Assembly (NCBI RefSeq): GCF_029238425.1
Contig: NZ_JAQWGB010000123.1
Coordinates: forward strand, 1-55,147
From: Flavicella sp.
GTDB lineage: Bacteria > Bacteroidota > Bacteroidia > Flavobacteriales > Flavobacteriaceae
Length of the DNA: 55,147 bases
Direction: 5' to 3'
Shown here: positions 17,296 through 25,046 of the stretch, one piece after another
Position numbering within the stretch: position 1 is the stretch's first letter
How the letters are laid out: every line of letters starts with the position of its first letter
Translations under genes and position numbers: made by a program
Notes under the pieces: generated by a model
Databases searched by the model: none
Told to the model about the DNA's origin: nothing
What the model saw: only the letters and a program-made list of their open reading frames with translations

Positions 17296-18153
17296 TTATG
17301 CAAACTTACGAGTAATTAATGTAATAAATCGCTCTTCATATTCTTCTTTTCCACTCCAATCATAATCAGATTTCACCATCTTGGTAACAAACTTAATAGC
17401 CTCTTTTTCAGACTTAAATGAATTCAACTGAGAAACTACTCTGTTAAAATCCTCCTGACTTCCATCAAATAAATGCTTTACGAAGGCAATTCTATCGTTC
17501 AAACCGATTTGTAAATTCTTATGCACCAACACATCATTCAAAGATTTTTTAGTAGTCTCTACTCGAACTGCATTTTCAAAAAGATCCGTAGTCACATCCA
17601 AAGAAATAGTTCCTTCCAATTCCTTTTCCAAGGTATTTTTCTTAGCAACAATTTTCTTTTCCTCTTTTCTTACAGAAAATAAATCTTCTACTATGGGAGC
17701 TTCTTCTTTTTCTTCTATTTCTGCTACAACCTCCGCTTCAGGTGCCTTCGCTTCTTCTGCAACAGGAACTTCTTTTGACTCATCCTCAACCTCTTCAATT
17801 GGTGCTTCAGCTTCTGTTTTTTGCTCCTCCTTAGAAACCTCAACAGCTTCAACAACTTTTTCAGAAACCTCCTTTTCTTTTGGTTCATCTTCCGGTTCTA
17901 ATTTGGGCTCTTTCAACTCAACAACAACCGCTTCTGCTTCCTTATCAAGATCTAACAAAGCCGCTTTTTCAAGAATCTCTTCCTTTGAAGAATCTGGTGT
18001 TGCAGCTACATATCTATCCACAAAAGCAAGAACAGAAAGTTTTTCATACAACTCTCCTGCCTTAGCTTTCAGCGCCAAAACATCTTCTTTATTTTTCATT
18101 TGTAAAATGCTATGAGCTATGCTCACCAATTCCGATTCTATCTTTTTATGCAT
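17296..18153 (-). CDS. Acidic low-complexity protein of unknown function
   Basis: A 285-residue protein. It has a helical N-terminus (about 1-70), a Glu/Val/Ala/Lys-rich low-complexity linker (about 72-160), and a conserved-looking C-terminal domain (about 200-285) with LNDVLVHKNLQIGLNDRIAF, HLFDGSQEDFNRVVSQLN and KMVKSDYDWSGKEEYEERF. The C-terminus appears in many Bacteroidetes hypothetical proteins. No signal peptide or membrane helix. It is probably co-transcribed with DUF4254. The low-complexity part creates a long Ser-rich open frame on the other strand that is not a gene. Confidence 0.8.
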   Translation of the reverse strand: MHKKIESELVSIAHSILQMKNKEDVLALKAKAGELYEKLSVLAFVDRYVAATPDSSKEEILEKAALLDLDKEAEAVVVELKEPKLEPEDEPKEKEVSEKVVEAVEVSKEEQKTEAEAPIEEVEDESKEVPVAEEAKAPEAEVVAEIEEKEEAPIVEDLFSVRKEEKKIVAKKNTLEKELEGTISLDVTTDLFENAVRVETTKKSLNDVLVHKNLQIGLNDRIAFVKHLFDGSQEDFNRVVSQLNSFKSEKEAIKFVTKMVKSDYDWSGKEEYEERFITLITRKFA

Positions 18154-18194
18154 AATTTGATTCTTTTTGAAGACCTTTACTTATTTTATTTTGA

Positions 18195-18202
18195 TAAATT
18201 TG
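18195..18202 (+). promoter_or_regulatory. -7 box of tdk-alr
   Basis: TAAATTTG 53 nt upstream of the tdk ATG, with TTTG at 18166-18169 (spacer 25, rather long). Confidence 0.4.
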
Positions 18203-18235
18203 TCGAACGAAGACTGAAACCTCAGTCGGAATGAT
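18203..18235. repeat. Degenerate REP-like hairpin in the tdk leader
   Basis: GACTGA (18212-18217) and TCAGTC (18222-18227) form a small hairpin flanked by TCGAACG and CGGAATGA. Read on the minus strand, CATTCCGACTGAG resembles a common REP-type repeat of Bacteroidetes. It lies between the tdk -7 box and start codon. Confidence 0.45.
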
Positions 18236-18255
18236 TCAAGTTTTAAAATTACAAA

Positions 18256-18843
18256 ATGTTTCTCGAAAATACAGTAAATCATACAGAACAATTTGGATGG
18301 ATAGAAGTAATATGTGGTTCTATGTTTTCTGGAAAAACCGAAGAATTGATCAGAAGGCTTAGACGTGCAAAAATAGCCAAACAGAAGGTTGAAATTTTTA
18401 AGCCTACAACCGACTCAAGATATGATGAGGAAATGGTGGTATCTCACGATGCCAACGAAATAAGATCTACTCCGGTTCCTGCAGCTTCTAACATACGCCT
18501 TTTGGTAAATGATGTGGATGTAGTAGGTATTGATGAAGCCCAATTTTTTGACGATGAAATTGTAACTGTTTGTAATGATCTTGCCAATAGAGGGATCAGA
18601 GTAATTGTAGCGGGTTTAGACATGGATTTTGAAGGAAAACCCTTTGGCCCCATGCCTAATTTAATGGCTACAGCAGAATATGTAACGAAAGTGCATGCGG
18701 TGTGTACCAAAACCGGTAATCTAGCACATTTTAGCCATCGTACAACGGAAGATAAAAAACTAGTTGTTTTAGGAGAAACTGAAAATTACGAGCCGCTTAG
18801 TAGAGCCGCTTATTTCAAAGCAACTGATAAAGAAAAAAAATAA
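18256..18843 (+). CDS. tdk: Thymidine kinase (type II)
   Basis: Phosphorylates thymidine to dTMP in pyrimidine salvage. The 195-residue protein has the P-loop GSMFSGKT at 21-28, the catalytic DEAQF segment near 94-98, and the lasso and C-terminal pattern ending [16 protein letters not shown]. In most type II kinases two CxxC pairs bind zinc; here only one Cys of the first pair remains (VCTKTG), and the second pair is replaced by L-S-R-A-A-Y. I believe this is common in Bacteroidetes. It is followed in the same reading frame by alr, whose start lies 6 nt after the tdk stop. Confidence 0.96.
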   Translation: MFLENTVNHTEQFGWIEVICGSMFSGKTEELIRRLRRAKIAKQKVEIFKPTTDSRYDEEMVVSHDANEIRSTPVPAASNIRLLVNDVDVVGIDEAQFFDDEIVTVCNDLANRGIRVIVAGLDMDFEGKPFGPMPNLMATAEYVTKVHAVCTKTGNLAHFSHRTTEDKKLVVLGETENYEPLSRAAYFKATDKEKK

Positions 18844-18849
18844 TTCATC

Positions 18850-19962
18850 TTGAGCAGTATAGAAAACCCACATGTGAGTGTTTTAGAATTAGACATGAAT
18901 GCTTTGGCGCATAACATCTCTTATTTTAAAAATAAATTACAGTCCTCTACAAAATTATTGGCCGTTGTAAAAGCTTATGCTTATGGTCATGATGCCACAC
19001 AAGTTAGTCTTGTTTTAGAAAAAAACAAAGTCGATTACCTTGCAGTTGCTTATACTTACGAGGGAATTTCTTTAAGAAAATCTGGTATTAAAACACCTAT
19101 TTTAGTGCTACATGCTCAAATTCAGAATTATGCACTTTTAACAGAACACAATCTTGAGCCCAACCTGTATTCTCATGCTACCTTAAATGCTTTTATCGAA
19201 TTTGCTAACAAAAACAAATTAGATAATTATCCCGTACATATTAAATTCAACACAGGCTTGAACCGACTTGGGTTTACTCCAAACGAAGTTCCAAAGCTTA
19301 TAAAAACGTTCCAAGAAAATAACAATCTTAAATTACAATCTGTTTTCTCTCATTTGGCGGCGAGTGAGGATTTAAATGAAAAAGAATTTACACTCCAGCA
19401 GATTGAAAAATTTAAAGACATCAAACAAAATATTTCTGATGCCTTTTCTCACACTATCGATTTTCATTTGAGCAATACTTCTGGGATCATAAATTTCCTT
19501 GAAGCGGAACATGACATGGTTCGTTTAGGTATTGGAATGTATGGTTTTGGAAATACACCTAAAGAAACTTCTAAATTAAAAAATGTTAGTTCTTTAAAAA
19601 CAATCATCTCTCAAATTCACACTATTTCTCCTGGAGAATCATTAGGATATAACAGAGCTTTTATAGCGGAAAAAGAGACCAAAACAGCAACTTTACCTAT
19701 CGGTCATGCAGATGGAATATCTAGAGAACTTGGAAATGGAAAAGGATCAGTGCTGATAAACGATACAATTTGTCCTATTATTGGAAATGTTTGTATGGAT
19801 ATGATTATGGTTGATATTACAGGTGTTTCCTGCACAGAAAGAGATCAAGTTGTTATATTCAACAATCAAACTATGGTCAATGAACTAGCAAAAAATTCTA
19901 ACACCATTTCCTATGAAATCATCACAGGAATTTCACAAAGAATCTCTAGAAAAATAATCTAA
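18850..19962 (+). CDS. alr: Alanine racemase
   Basis: PLP enzyme that interconverts L- and D-alanine, supplying D-alanine for peptidoglycan. The 370-residue protein shows the PLP lysine in AVVKAYAYGHD (Lys 41) and the catalytic tyrosine in SLGYNRAF, with GMYGFG and GNVCMDMIMVD blocks typical of Alr. The start is most likely TTG at 18850: an in-frame stop (the tdk stop) is two codons upstream, and the next in-frame ATG would delete the first beta strand. A GTG at 18877 is a weaker alternative. Co-transcribed with tdk. A weak hairpin (TTACT/AGTAA, 19963-19976) follows. Confidence 0.95.
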   Translation: MSSIENPHVSVLELDMNALAHNISYFKNKLQSSTKLLAVVKAYAYGHDATQVSLVLEKNKVDYLAVAYTYEGISLRKSGIKTPILVLHAQIQNYALLTEHNLEPNLYSHATLNAFIEFANKNKLDNYPVHIKFNTGLNRLGFTPNEVPKLIKTFQENNNLKLQSVFSHLAASEDLNEKEFTLQQIEKFKDIKQNISDAFSHTIDFHLSNTSGIINFLEAEHDMVRLGIGMYGFGNTPKETSKLKNVSSLKTIISQIHTISPGESLGYNRAFIAEKETKTATLPIGHADGISRELGNGKGSVLINDTICPIIGNVCMDMIMVDITGVSCTERDQVVIFNNQTMVNELAKNSNTISYEIITGISQRISRKII

Positions 19963-20022
19963 TTACTTTTTAGTAACACTTTATTTTAATCCTAAGTCTA
20001 TATTTTTCCTAAAACTATTGTT

Positions 20023-20049
20023 TATCTTTAAAGCAACTAAATCAGTTGC
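20023..20049 (+). promoter_or_regulatory. Possible -7 box and start-proximal hairpin of the porin gene
   Basis: TATCTTTA (20023-20030) is one base from the -7 consensus. GCAACT (20033-20038) and AGTTGC (20044-20049) can pair and end one base before the ATG at 20051, so the hairpin would sit at the mRNA 5' end. Confidence 0.4.
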
Positions 20050-20050
20050 G

Positions 20051-21298
20051 ATGAAAAAACCATTTTGGATCATTAGTTTTTTTGCTCTACACAGTTTATT
20101 TATTTCTGCCCAGGAAAGTAACAAAGACAGTATTCCAAAGGAATTATTTTGGTACCAAAAATTTAAAATAGGAGGCTACCTCCAAGCCAGATACAACGAT
20201 TTATATAAAACCAATCCTGAAATGGAAAGTCCACAAGGTGATAGAACTTATGGCGGCTATCACGGATTCTCCCTTCGCCGAATGAGATTTAAAGTCTCTG
20301 GTCAAATTCATCCAAGAGTTTATTTTTATTTTCAAGCTGATTTTGCTTCTGATGGAAAAAATCTTGGTCAGTTAAGAGATGCCTATTTTGACTATAGCAT
20401 TGACAAAGCGGGTACTTTTAAATTCCGAGGCGGACAAAGTAAAATCCCCTTTGGATTTGAAAATTTACAATCTTCTCAAAACAGAATTGGTTTGGATCGT
20501 AATGACCCGTTAAATAGTGCCGTAAAAGATGAGCGTGACCTGAGTTTAGGTCTTCACTGGGCCACCTTAAAAAAACGAGCTTTATTCAAAGAACTTGTTT
20601 CAAAAGGACTTAAAGGAAGTGGAGATTATGGAATGGCCTATTTGATGTTATATAACGGACAAAAAGCAAATACACTTGTACCTGATGTCAATAAATTAAA
20701 ACATATCGCCTTGCGTTTTACCTATCCCGTTAAATTAAATTCTGGACAAATTCTTGAAGGTGGTATTAGTGGCTATACAGGAGAATATGTCACAACAGAA
20801 GTAAACTCAGGTGTAAAACTGAGAACAGAAGATGGCACTGTTACAGATATTGAGGCACTAGACCAAACCTTTAGAGATCGTAGAATTGCGGCTCATTTCA
20901 TCTATTATCCGCAACCTTTCGGGTTTCAAGCGGAATACAATCTCGGTAAAGGACCTGAATATGCTTATGACAGTTCTAATCTCACCACACCTCACTCTAT
21001 AGGAATTGAATCCTTGCATGGTGGCTATGCACAATTGATGTATATGATTAGAAAAAAAGAACATATCATTACTCCCTTCGCTAGATATATGAGATATCAA
21101 GGTGGTAAAAAATTTGAAATAGATGCCCGAAGTTATGATATGCAGGAACTTGAAGTTGGTGTAGAATGGCAACTCAACAAAGCCTTTGAATTCACCTTTA
21201 ATTATACCATAGCAGATAGAAGATATGAAAGTTCATTAAATCCAGTAAACAGACAAAAAGGACAACTTATTAGAATGCAATTTCAGGTAAATTATTAG
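20051..21298 (+). CDS. OprO/OprP-like outer-membrane porin
   Basis: A 415-residue exported beta-barrel of the OprO/P (phosphate-selective porin) family. Signal peptide MKKPFWIISFFALHSLFISAQ. The mature N-terminus (FKIGGYLQARYND) and the central FRGGQSKIPFGFENLQSSQNR block are family signatures. The protein ends in an alternating strand with a C-terminal aromatic (MQFQVNY), typical of outer-membrane barrels. Phosphate specificity cannot be claimed. I chose the ATG at 20051; an in-frame start at 20018 would put 11 residues before the signal peptide. It converges on rsmI with a 1-nt gap and no terminator. Confidence 0.88.
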   Translation: MKKPFWIISFFALHSLFISAQESNKDSIPKELFWYQKFKIGGYLQARYNDLYKTNPEMESPQGDRTYGGYHGFSLRRMRFKVSGQIHPRVYFYFQADFASDGKNLGQLRDAYFDYSIDKAGTFKFRGGQSKIPFGFENLQSSQNRIGLDRNDPLNSAVKDERDLSLGLHWATLKKRALFKELVSKGLKGSGDYGMAYLMLYNGQKANTLVPDVNKLKHIALRFTYPVKLNSGQILEGGISGYTGEYVTTEVNSGVKLRTEDGTVTDIEALDQTFRDRRIAAHFIYYPQPFGFQAEYNLGKGPEYAYDSSNLTTPHSIGIESLHGGYAQLMYMIRKKEHIITPFARYMRYQGGKKFEIDARSYDMQELEVGVEWQLNKAFEFTFNYTIADRRYESSLNPVNRQKGQLIRMQFQVNY

Positions 21299-21299
21299 T

Positions 21300-21974
21300 T
21301 TATTTTTTTCCTTCTACCACCACTACAATTTCTCCTTTTAAGGTGTTTTTAGAAAAATGCTCTATTACTTCTGTAACAGTACCTCGTTTTGTTTCTTCAA
21401 ACATTTTTGTCAATTCTCTTGAAACCGAAACTTGCCTTTCAGGGCCAAAATACTCAGCAAAATGGCCTAAAGTTTTCAGTAATTTATGCGGAGATTCATA
21501 AAAAATCATAGTTCTTGTTTCTTCTGCCAACAACATCAACCGTGTTTGTCTTCCTTTCTTAACGGGTAAAAAACCTTCAAATACAAACTTATCATTTGGC
21601 AAGCCACTATTCACCAATGCTGGCACAAATGCAGTAGCACCAGGCAAGCATTCAATCGCAACTCCTGCTTGAACACAAGCCCTAGATAATAAAAATCCTG
21701 GGTCAGAAATAGCGGGCGTACCCGCATCAGAAATCAAAGCAACAGCCTCACCAGATTGTATTCTTTGTACAATTCTATCCACCATTTTATGCTCATTGTG
21801 CATATGGTGACTCATCATTTGCGTACCAATCTCAAAATGTTTCAATAATTTACCAGAAGTACGAGTATCTTCTGCCAAAATTAAATCAACTTCTTTTAAA
21901 ATTTTGATCGCTCGGAAGGTCATATCTTCCAAATTTCCAATAGGTGTCGGTACTAAATATAGCTTTGCTTCCAA
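21300..21974 (-). CDS. rsmI: 16S rRNA (cytidine(1402)-2'-O)-methyltransferase
   Basis: Methylates the 2'-OH of C1402 in the ribosomal decoding centre using SAM. The 224-residue tetrapyrrole-methylase-fold protein shows LYLVPTPIGNLEDMT, LILAEDTRTSGKLLKH, the GTPAISDPG motif and GLPNDKFVFEGFLP. It lacks the C-terminal extension of E. coli RsmI, which is usual in this phylum. The start is TTG: a stop codon lies two codons upstream in frame and no ATG precedes the first strand. A promoter (TTTG-N22-TAACTTTG) ends 17 nt before it. Confidence 0.96.
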   Translation of the reverse strand: MEAKLYLVPTPIGNLEDMTFRAIKILKEVDLILAEDTRTSGKLLKHFEIGTQMMSHHMHNEHKMVDRIVQRIQSGEAVALISDAGTPAISDPGFLLSRACVQAGVAIECLPGATAFVPALVNSGLPNDKFVFEGFLPVKKGRQTRLMLLAEETRTMIFYESPHKLLKTLGHFAEYFGPERQVSVSRELTKMFEETKRGTVTEVIEHFSKNTLKGEIVVVVEGKK

Positions 21975-21991
21975 GGAGTTTTATTTTGAAG

Positions 21992-22025
21992 CAAAGTTAA
22001 CAAACATTTTGAAGCTCCCTACAAA
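21992..22025 (-). promoter_or_regulatory. Promoter of rsmI
   Basis: Minus strand TTTG at 22025-22022, 22-nt spacer, TAACTTTG at 21999-21992 followed by C. Good match to the Bacteroidetes consensus; it lies within the gap to the upstream oxidoreductase gene stop (22045). Confidence 0.6.
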
Positions 22026-22044
22026 AGGCAACTTTAGAAATCAA

Positions 22045-23055
22045 TTAATCTTCCAAAATTTCAATTTGCTTTATAATTTGTTCTTGGCTAACAATAAATT
22101 CGTTGTCGTTTATAATAGCCTCAGCAACGGCATCAAAAAACTTTAGATAATTAGAAGCTTCTGCTTTTATTTTTTCTGTTTTCTTTTCCCCATTTTGAAT
22201 TGTCGTTAGAACACCTTCTAGACCATCTGGCTCTATTCCAAACCCAATAGTATCTGGAGACATTTTTGTTTTCAATTGCTCCTCTTGAACATCCGTTCTA
22301 TCTTTTACAAAAGAGCCTTTTTTTCCATGAAGTACAAATGACTTTTGAGCATCAGCTACCAGTAAACTTACCGTCAAAAAAACCTGCAATCCATTCTTAT
22401 AATGCAAATGAAAAGAACCGTAATCGTCAATTTCAGTATTCAGTCTAATTTTATTTTTCACTTTTGACCATTTTTCAGGAATACCAAACAAGTCGATCGC
22501 CGCATCAATTATATGAGGGCCCAAATTATATAAAACACCACTAGCAGGCGCAGCTGTTTCTTTTGCTTTATTCTCTGAAATAGCAATATTATATCGATCA
22601 TATCTAAAATGAACCTCTATCAAATCACCTAAAACACCTGAATTCACAACTTTTTTTACAGATAAAAAGTCACTATCAAAACGCCTATTCTGAAAGGGAA
22701 ACAACTTGCATTTATTTTTCTTAGCTTCTTCAAAAAGTAATATTGCTTCCTCAGTAGTTGCGGTAAAGGGTTTTTCAACCAGTACATCTTTCTTTGCTTT
22801 CAACGCCTTCAATACAAATTCAAAATGGGTCGGACTCGGAGTATTTACGACAACAAGTTCCACCTCATCACAAGCCAACATTTCATCAACAGAATCAAAA
22901 CTAACAATATTTGGATATTCAATAGCCGCATTTTTTTTGGTTCTTTCTACTATGCTGTGCAATTCAAAATCATCATGAATATTCAAAAAAGGACAATGAA
23001 ATAAGCTTCCGGACATCCCAAAAGATAAGACACCCGTTTTAATTTTCTTTTTCAT
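22045..23055 (-). CDS. Gfo/Idh/MocA-family oxidoreductase
   Basis: NAD(P)-dependent oxidoreductase of 336 residues. The N-terminal Rossmann fold has the glycine-containing TGVLSFGMSGSLFHCPFL loop, and the next block DEVELVVVNTPSPTHFEFVLKALKAKKDVLVEKPF contains the family EKP motif. HIIDAAIDLFG supplies the usual His/Asp of the substrate site. The substrate (often a sugar or inositol) is unknown and no sugar-pathway neighbours help. It is divergent from aspS and lies in the same direction as rsmI. Confidence 0.88.
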   Translation of the reverse strand: MKKKIKTGVLSFGMSGSLFHCPFLNIHDDFELHSIVERTKKNAAIEYPNIVSFDSVDEMLACDEVELVVVNTPSPTHFEFVLKALKAKKDVLVEKPFTATTEEAILLFEEAKKNKCKLFPFQNRRFDSDFLSVKKVVNSGVLGDLIEVHFRYDRYNIAISENKAKETAAPASGVLYNLGPHIIDAAIDLFGIPEKWSKVKNKIRLNTEIDDYGSFHLHYKNGLQVFLTVSLLVADAQKSFVLHGKKGSFVKDRTDVQEEQLKTKMSPDTIGFGIEPDGLEGVLTTIQNGEKKTEKIKAEASNYLKFFDAVAEAIINDNEFIVSQEQIIKQIEILED

Positions 23056-23091
23056 AAGTATATATTGTTAAGCTCAATTAGACGAATCTAA

Positions 23092-23099
23092 CAAACTTA
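23092..23099 (-). promoter_or_regulatory. -7 box of the Gfo/Idh gene
   Basis: TAAGTTTG on the minus strand, 36 nt before the ATG at 23055. No clear -33 element. Confidence 0.4.
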
Positions 23100-23141
23100 T
23101 AAAAACAATTGATAATCTTAAGCTTATTTCTAGTAAATCCT

Positions 23142-23149
23142 TAAATTTG
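23142..23149 (+). promoter_or_regulatory. -7 box of aspS
   Basis: TAAATTTG followed by C, 73 nt upstream of the aspS ATG, leaving a leader long enough to hold the hairpin at 23187-23203. Confidence 0.5.
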
Positions 23150-23186
23150 CACAGCCCAAATGGGAAACAAATTTTAAACGCATTTA

Positions 23187-23208
23187 GATAGGGAATTCCT
23201 ATCTTTTT
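23187..23208 (+). promoter_or_regulatory. Hairpin plus T-run in the aspS leader (possible attenuator)
   Basis: GATAGG (23187-23192), 5-nt loop, CCTATC (23198-23203), then TTTTT. It looks like a short intrinsic terminator between the aspS promoter and its start codon. It may be weak, with six pairs only. Confidence 0.4.
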
Positions 23209-23222
23209 AAATAAAGTAATAG

Positions 23223-24998
23223 ATGTATAGAAGTCATACGAACGGTGAATTAAATATTTCAAATGTTGGACAAGAGGTAATCTTATCTGGTTGGGTACAA
23301 AAAATACGCGACAAAGGATTTATGATTTGGTTGGATTTACGTGATCGTTACGGAATCACTCAACTAATTTTTGATGCTGATCGTACAGACAAAGCTATCA
23401 TCGAACAAGCTAAAACTTTAGGAAGAGAGTTTGTGATTCAAGTGAAAGGATCTGTTATAGAACGTCAATCTAAAAATGATAAAATTGCTACTGGAGAAAT
23501 AGAAATTTTAGTTTCTGAATTGACAATTTTAAACGAAGCTAATCTTCCTCCTTTTACCATCGAAGATGAAACTGATGGTGGTGAAGAATTGCGTATGAAA
23601 TATCGTTATTTAGATATCCGAAGAAATCCAGTAAAAGACAGTTTGATCTTCAGATCTAAAGTAACTCAAGAGGTTCGTAACTTTCTATCAAACGAAGAGT
23701 TTATTGAAGTTGAAACTCCATACTTGATCAAATCAACTCCAGAAGGAGCTAGAGATTTTGTGGTACCTTCTAGAATGAACGAAGGTCAATTTTATGCTTT
23801 ACCACAATCTCCTCAAACATTCAAACAACTATTAATGGTTGGTGGAATGGATAAGTATTTCCAAATTGTAAAATGTTTTAGAGACGAGGATTTACGAGCT
23901 GACAGACAACCAGAGTTTACACAAATTGACTGTGAAATGGCCTTTGTTGAACAAGAGGATGTTTTAAATATTTTTGAAGGATTGACACGTCATTTGTTGA
24001 AAAAAGTAAACAACGTTGAAATTGGCGATTTCCCAAGAATGACTTTTGATCATGCCATGAAAACTTATGGTAATGACAAACCTGATATTCGTTTCGGAAT
24101 GGAGTTTGGAGAATTGAACGAAGTTTCTAAACACAGAGAGTTTAAAATCTTTGACGAAGCAGAACTTGTCGTTGGAATTGCTGTACCAGGTGGAGCAGTC
24201 TATACAAGAAAAGAAATTGATAAATTAATCAAATGGGTAAAGCGTCCACAAGTTGGTGCTACCGGAATGATTTATGCCAAATACAATGAAGATGGTTCTT
24301 TCAAATCTTCAGTTGACAAATTTTACAACCAAGAAGACTTGGCTGCATGGGCAGAAAAAACAGGTGCTAAACCAGGAGATTTGATTTGTGTTCTTTGCGG
24401 AGACACAAACAAAGTAAGAGCGCAATTGAGTGCTTTGCGTATGGAATTAGCAGAACGTTTAGGATTAAGAAAACCAGAGGAATTTGCGCCATTATGGGTC
24501 ATAGATTTCCCTTTGCTTGAATTGGACGAAGAAACAGGACATTATCATGCAATGCACCATCCTTTTACATCTCCTAAACCCGGTCAATTGGAATTGTTAG
24601 ATACAGATCCAGGAGCTGTAAAAGCCAATGCTTATGATTTAGTATTGAACGGAAATGAAATTGGAGGAGGATCGATTCGTATCCATGACAAAGCAACACA
24701 GGCAATCATGTTGAAACATTTAGGATTCTCAGAGGAAGAAGCTGCTGCTCAATTTGGATTCTTAATGGACGCCTTTGAATTTGGAGCGCCGCCTCATGGT
24801 GGTTTGGCTTTCGGATTGGATAGATTGGTTGCGATTCTTGCCGGAAAGGAAACGATTAGAGATTTCATCGCATTCCCTAAAAACAATTCAGGGAGAGACG
24901 TAATGATTGATGCACCATCGGAATTAGATGATGCTCAACTTACTGAGCTAAGCTTGAAATTAAACATTTTAGAAAAAGAAAATAACGAACAAGCATAA
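23223..24998 (+). CDS. aspS: Aspartyl-tRNA synthetase
   Basis: Charges tRNA-Asp with aspartate; class II enzyme of 591 residues, the normal bacterial length. It has an N-terminal OB-fold anticodon domain ([26 protein letters not shown]), class II motif 2 ([21 protein letters not shown]), the bacterial insertion domain, and motif 3 ([19 protein letters not shown]). Whether it charges tRNA-Asn too cannot be decided here. It is followed by a terminator before the CLC gene. Confidence 0.98.
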   Translation: MYRSHTNGELNISNVGQEVILSGWVQKIRDKGFMIWLDLRDRYGITQLIFDADRTDKAIIEQAKTLGREFVIQVKGSVIERQSKNDKIATGEIEILVSELTILNEANLPPFTIEDETDGGEELRMKYRYLDIRRNPVKDSLIFRSKVTQEVRNFLSNEEFIEVETPYLIKSTPEGARDFVVPSRMNEGQFYALPQSPQTFKQLLMVGGMDKYFQIVKCFRDEDLRADRQPEFTQIDCEMAFVEQEDVLNIFEGLTRHLLKKVNNVEIGDFPRMTFDHAMKTYGNDKPDIRFGMEFGELNEVSKHREFKIFDEAELVVGIAVPGGAVYTRKEIDKLIKWVKRPQVGATGMIYAKYNEDGSFKSSVDKFYNQEDLAAWAEKTGAKPGDLICVLCGDTNKVRAQLSALRMELAERLGLRKPEEFAPLWVIDFPLLELDEETGHYHAMHHPFTSPKPGQLELLDTDPGAVKANAYDLVLNGNEIGGGSIRIHDKATQAIMLKHLGFSEEEAAAQFGFLMDAFEFGAPPHGGLAFGLDRLVAILAGKETIRDFIAFPKNNSGRDVMIDAPSELDDAQLTELSLKLNILEKENNEQA

Positions 24999-25005
24999 AC
25001 ATAAT

Positions 25006-25031
25006 ATCCTACTTTTCCAAGTGGGATTTTT
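25006..25031 (+). terminator. Terminator between aspS and the CLC gene
   Basis: Nine-pair hairpin (25006-25014 / 25019-25027, one T-G wobble, TTCC loop) with a T-run, 8 nt after the aspS stop and 16 nt before the next ATG. Confidence 0.7.
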
Positions 25032-25046
25032 GATTGATCACAGTAT

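Noticed and set aside
17693-18115. 140-codon open frame on the + strand, rich in Ser
   Set aside because: It is the antisense shadow of the Glu-rich low-complexity part of the acidic protein gene.
23074-23262. 62-codon minus frame across the aspS start
   Set aside because: It overlaps the aspS promoter and start and has no motif.
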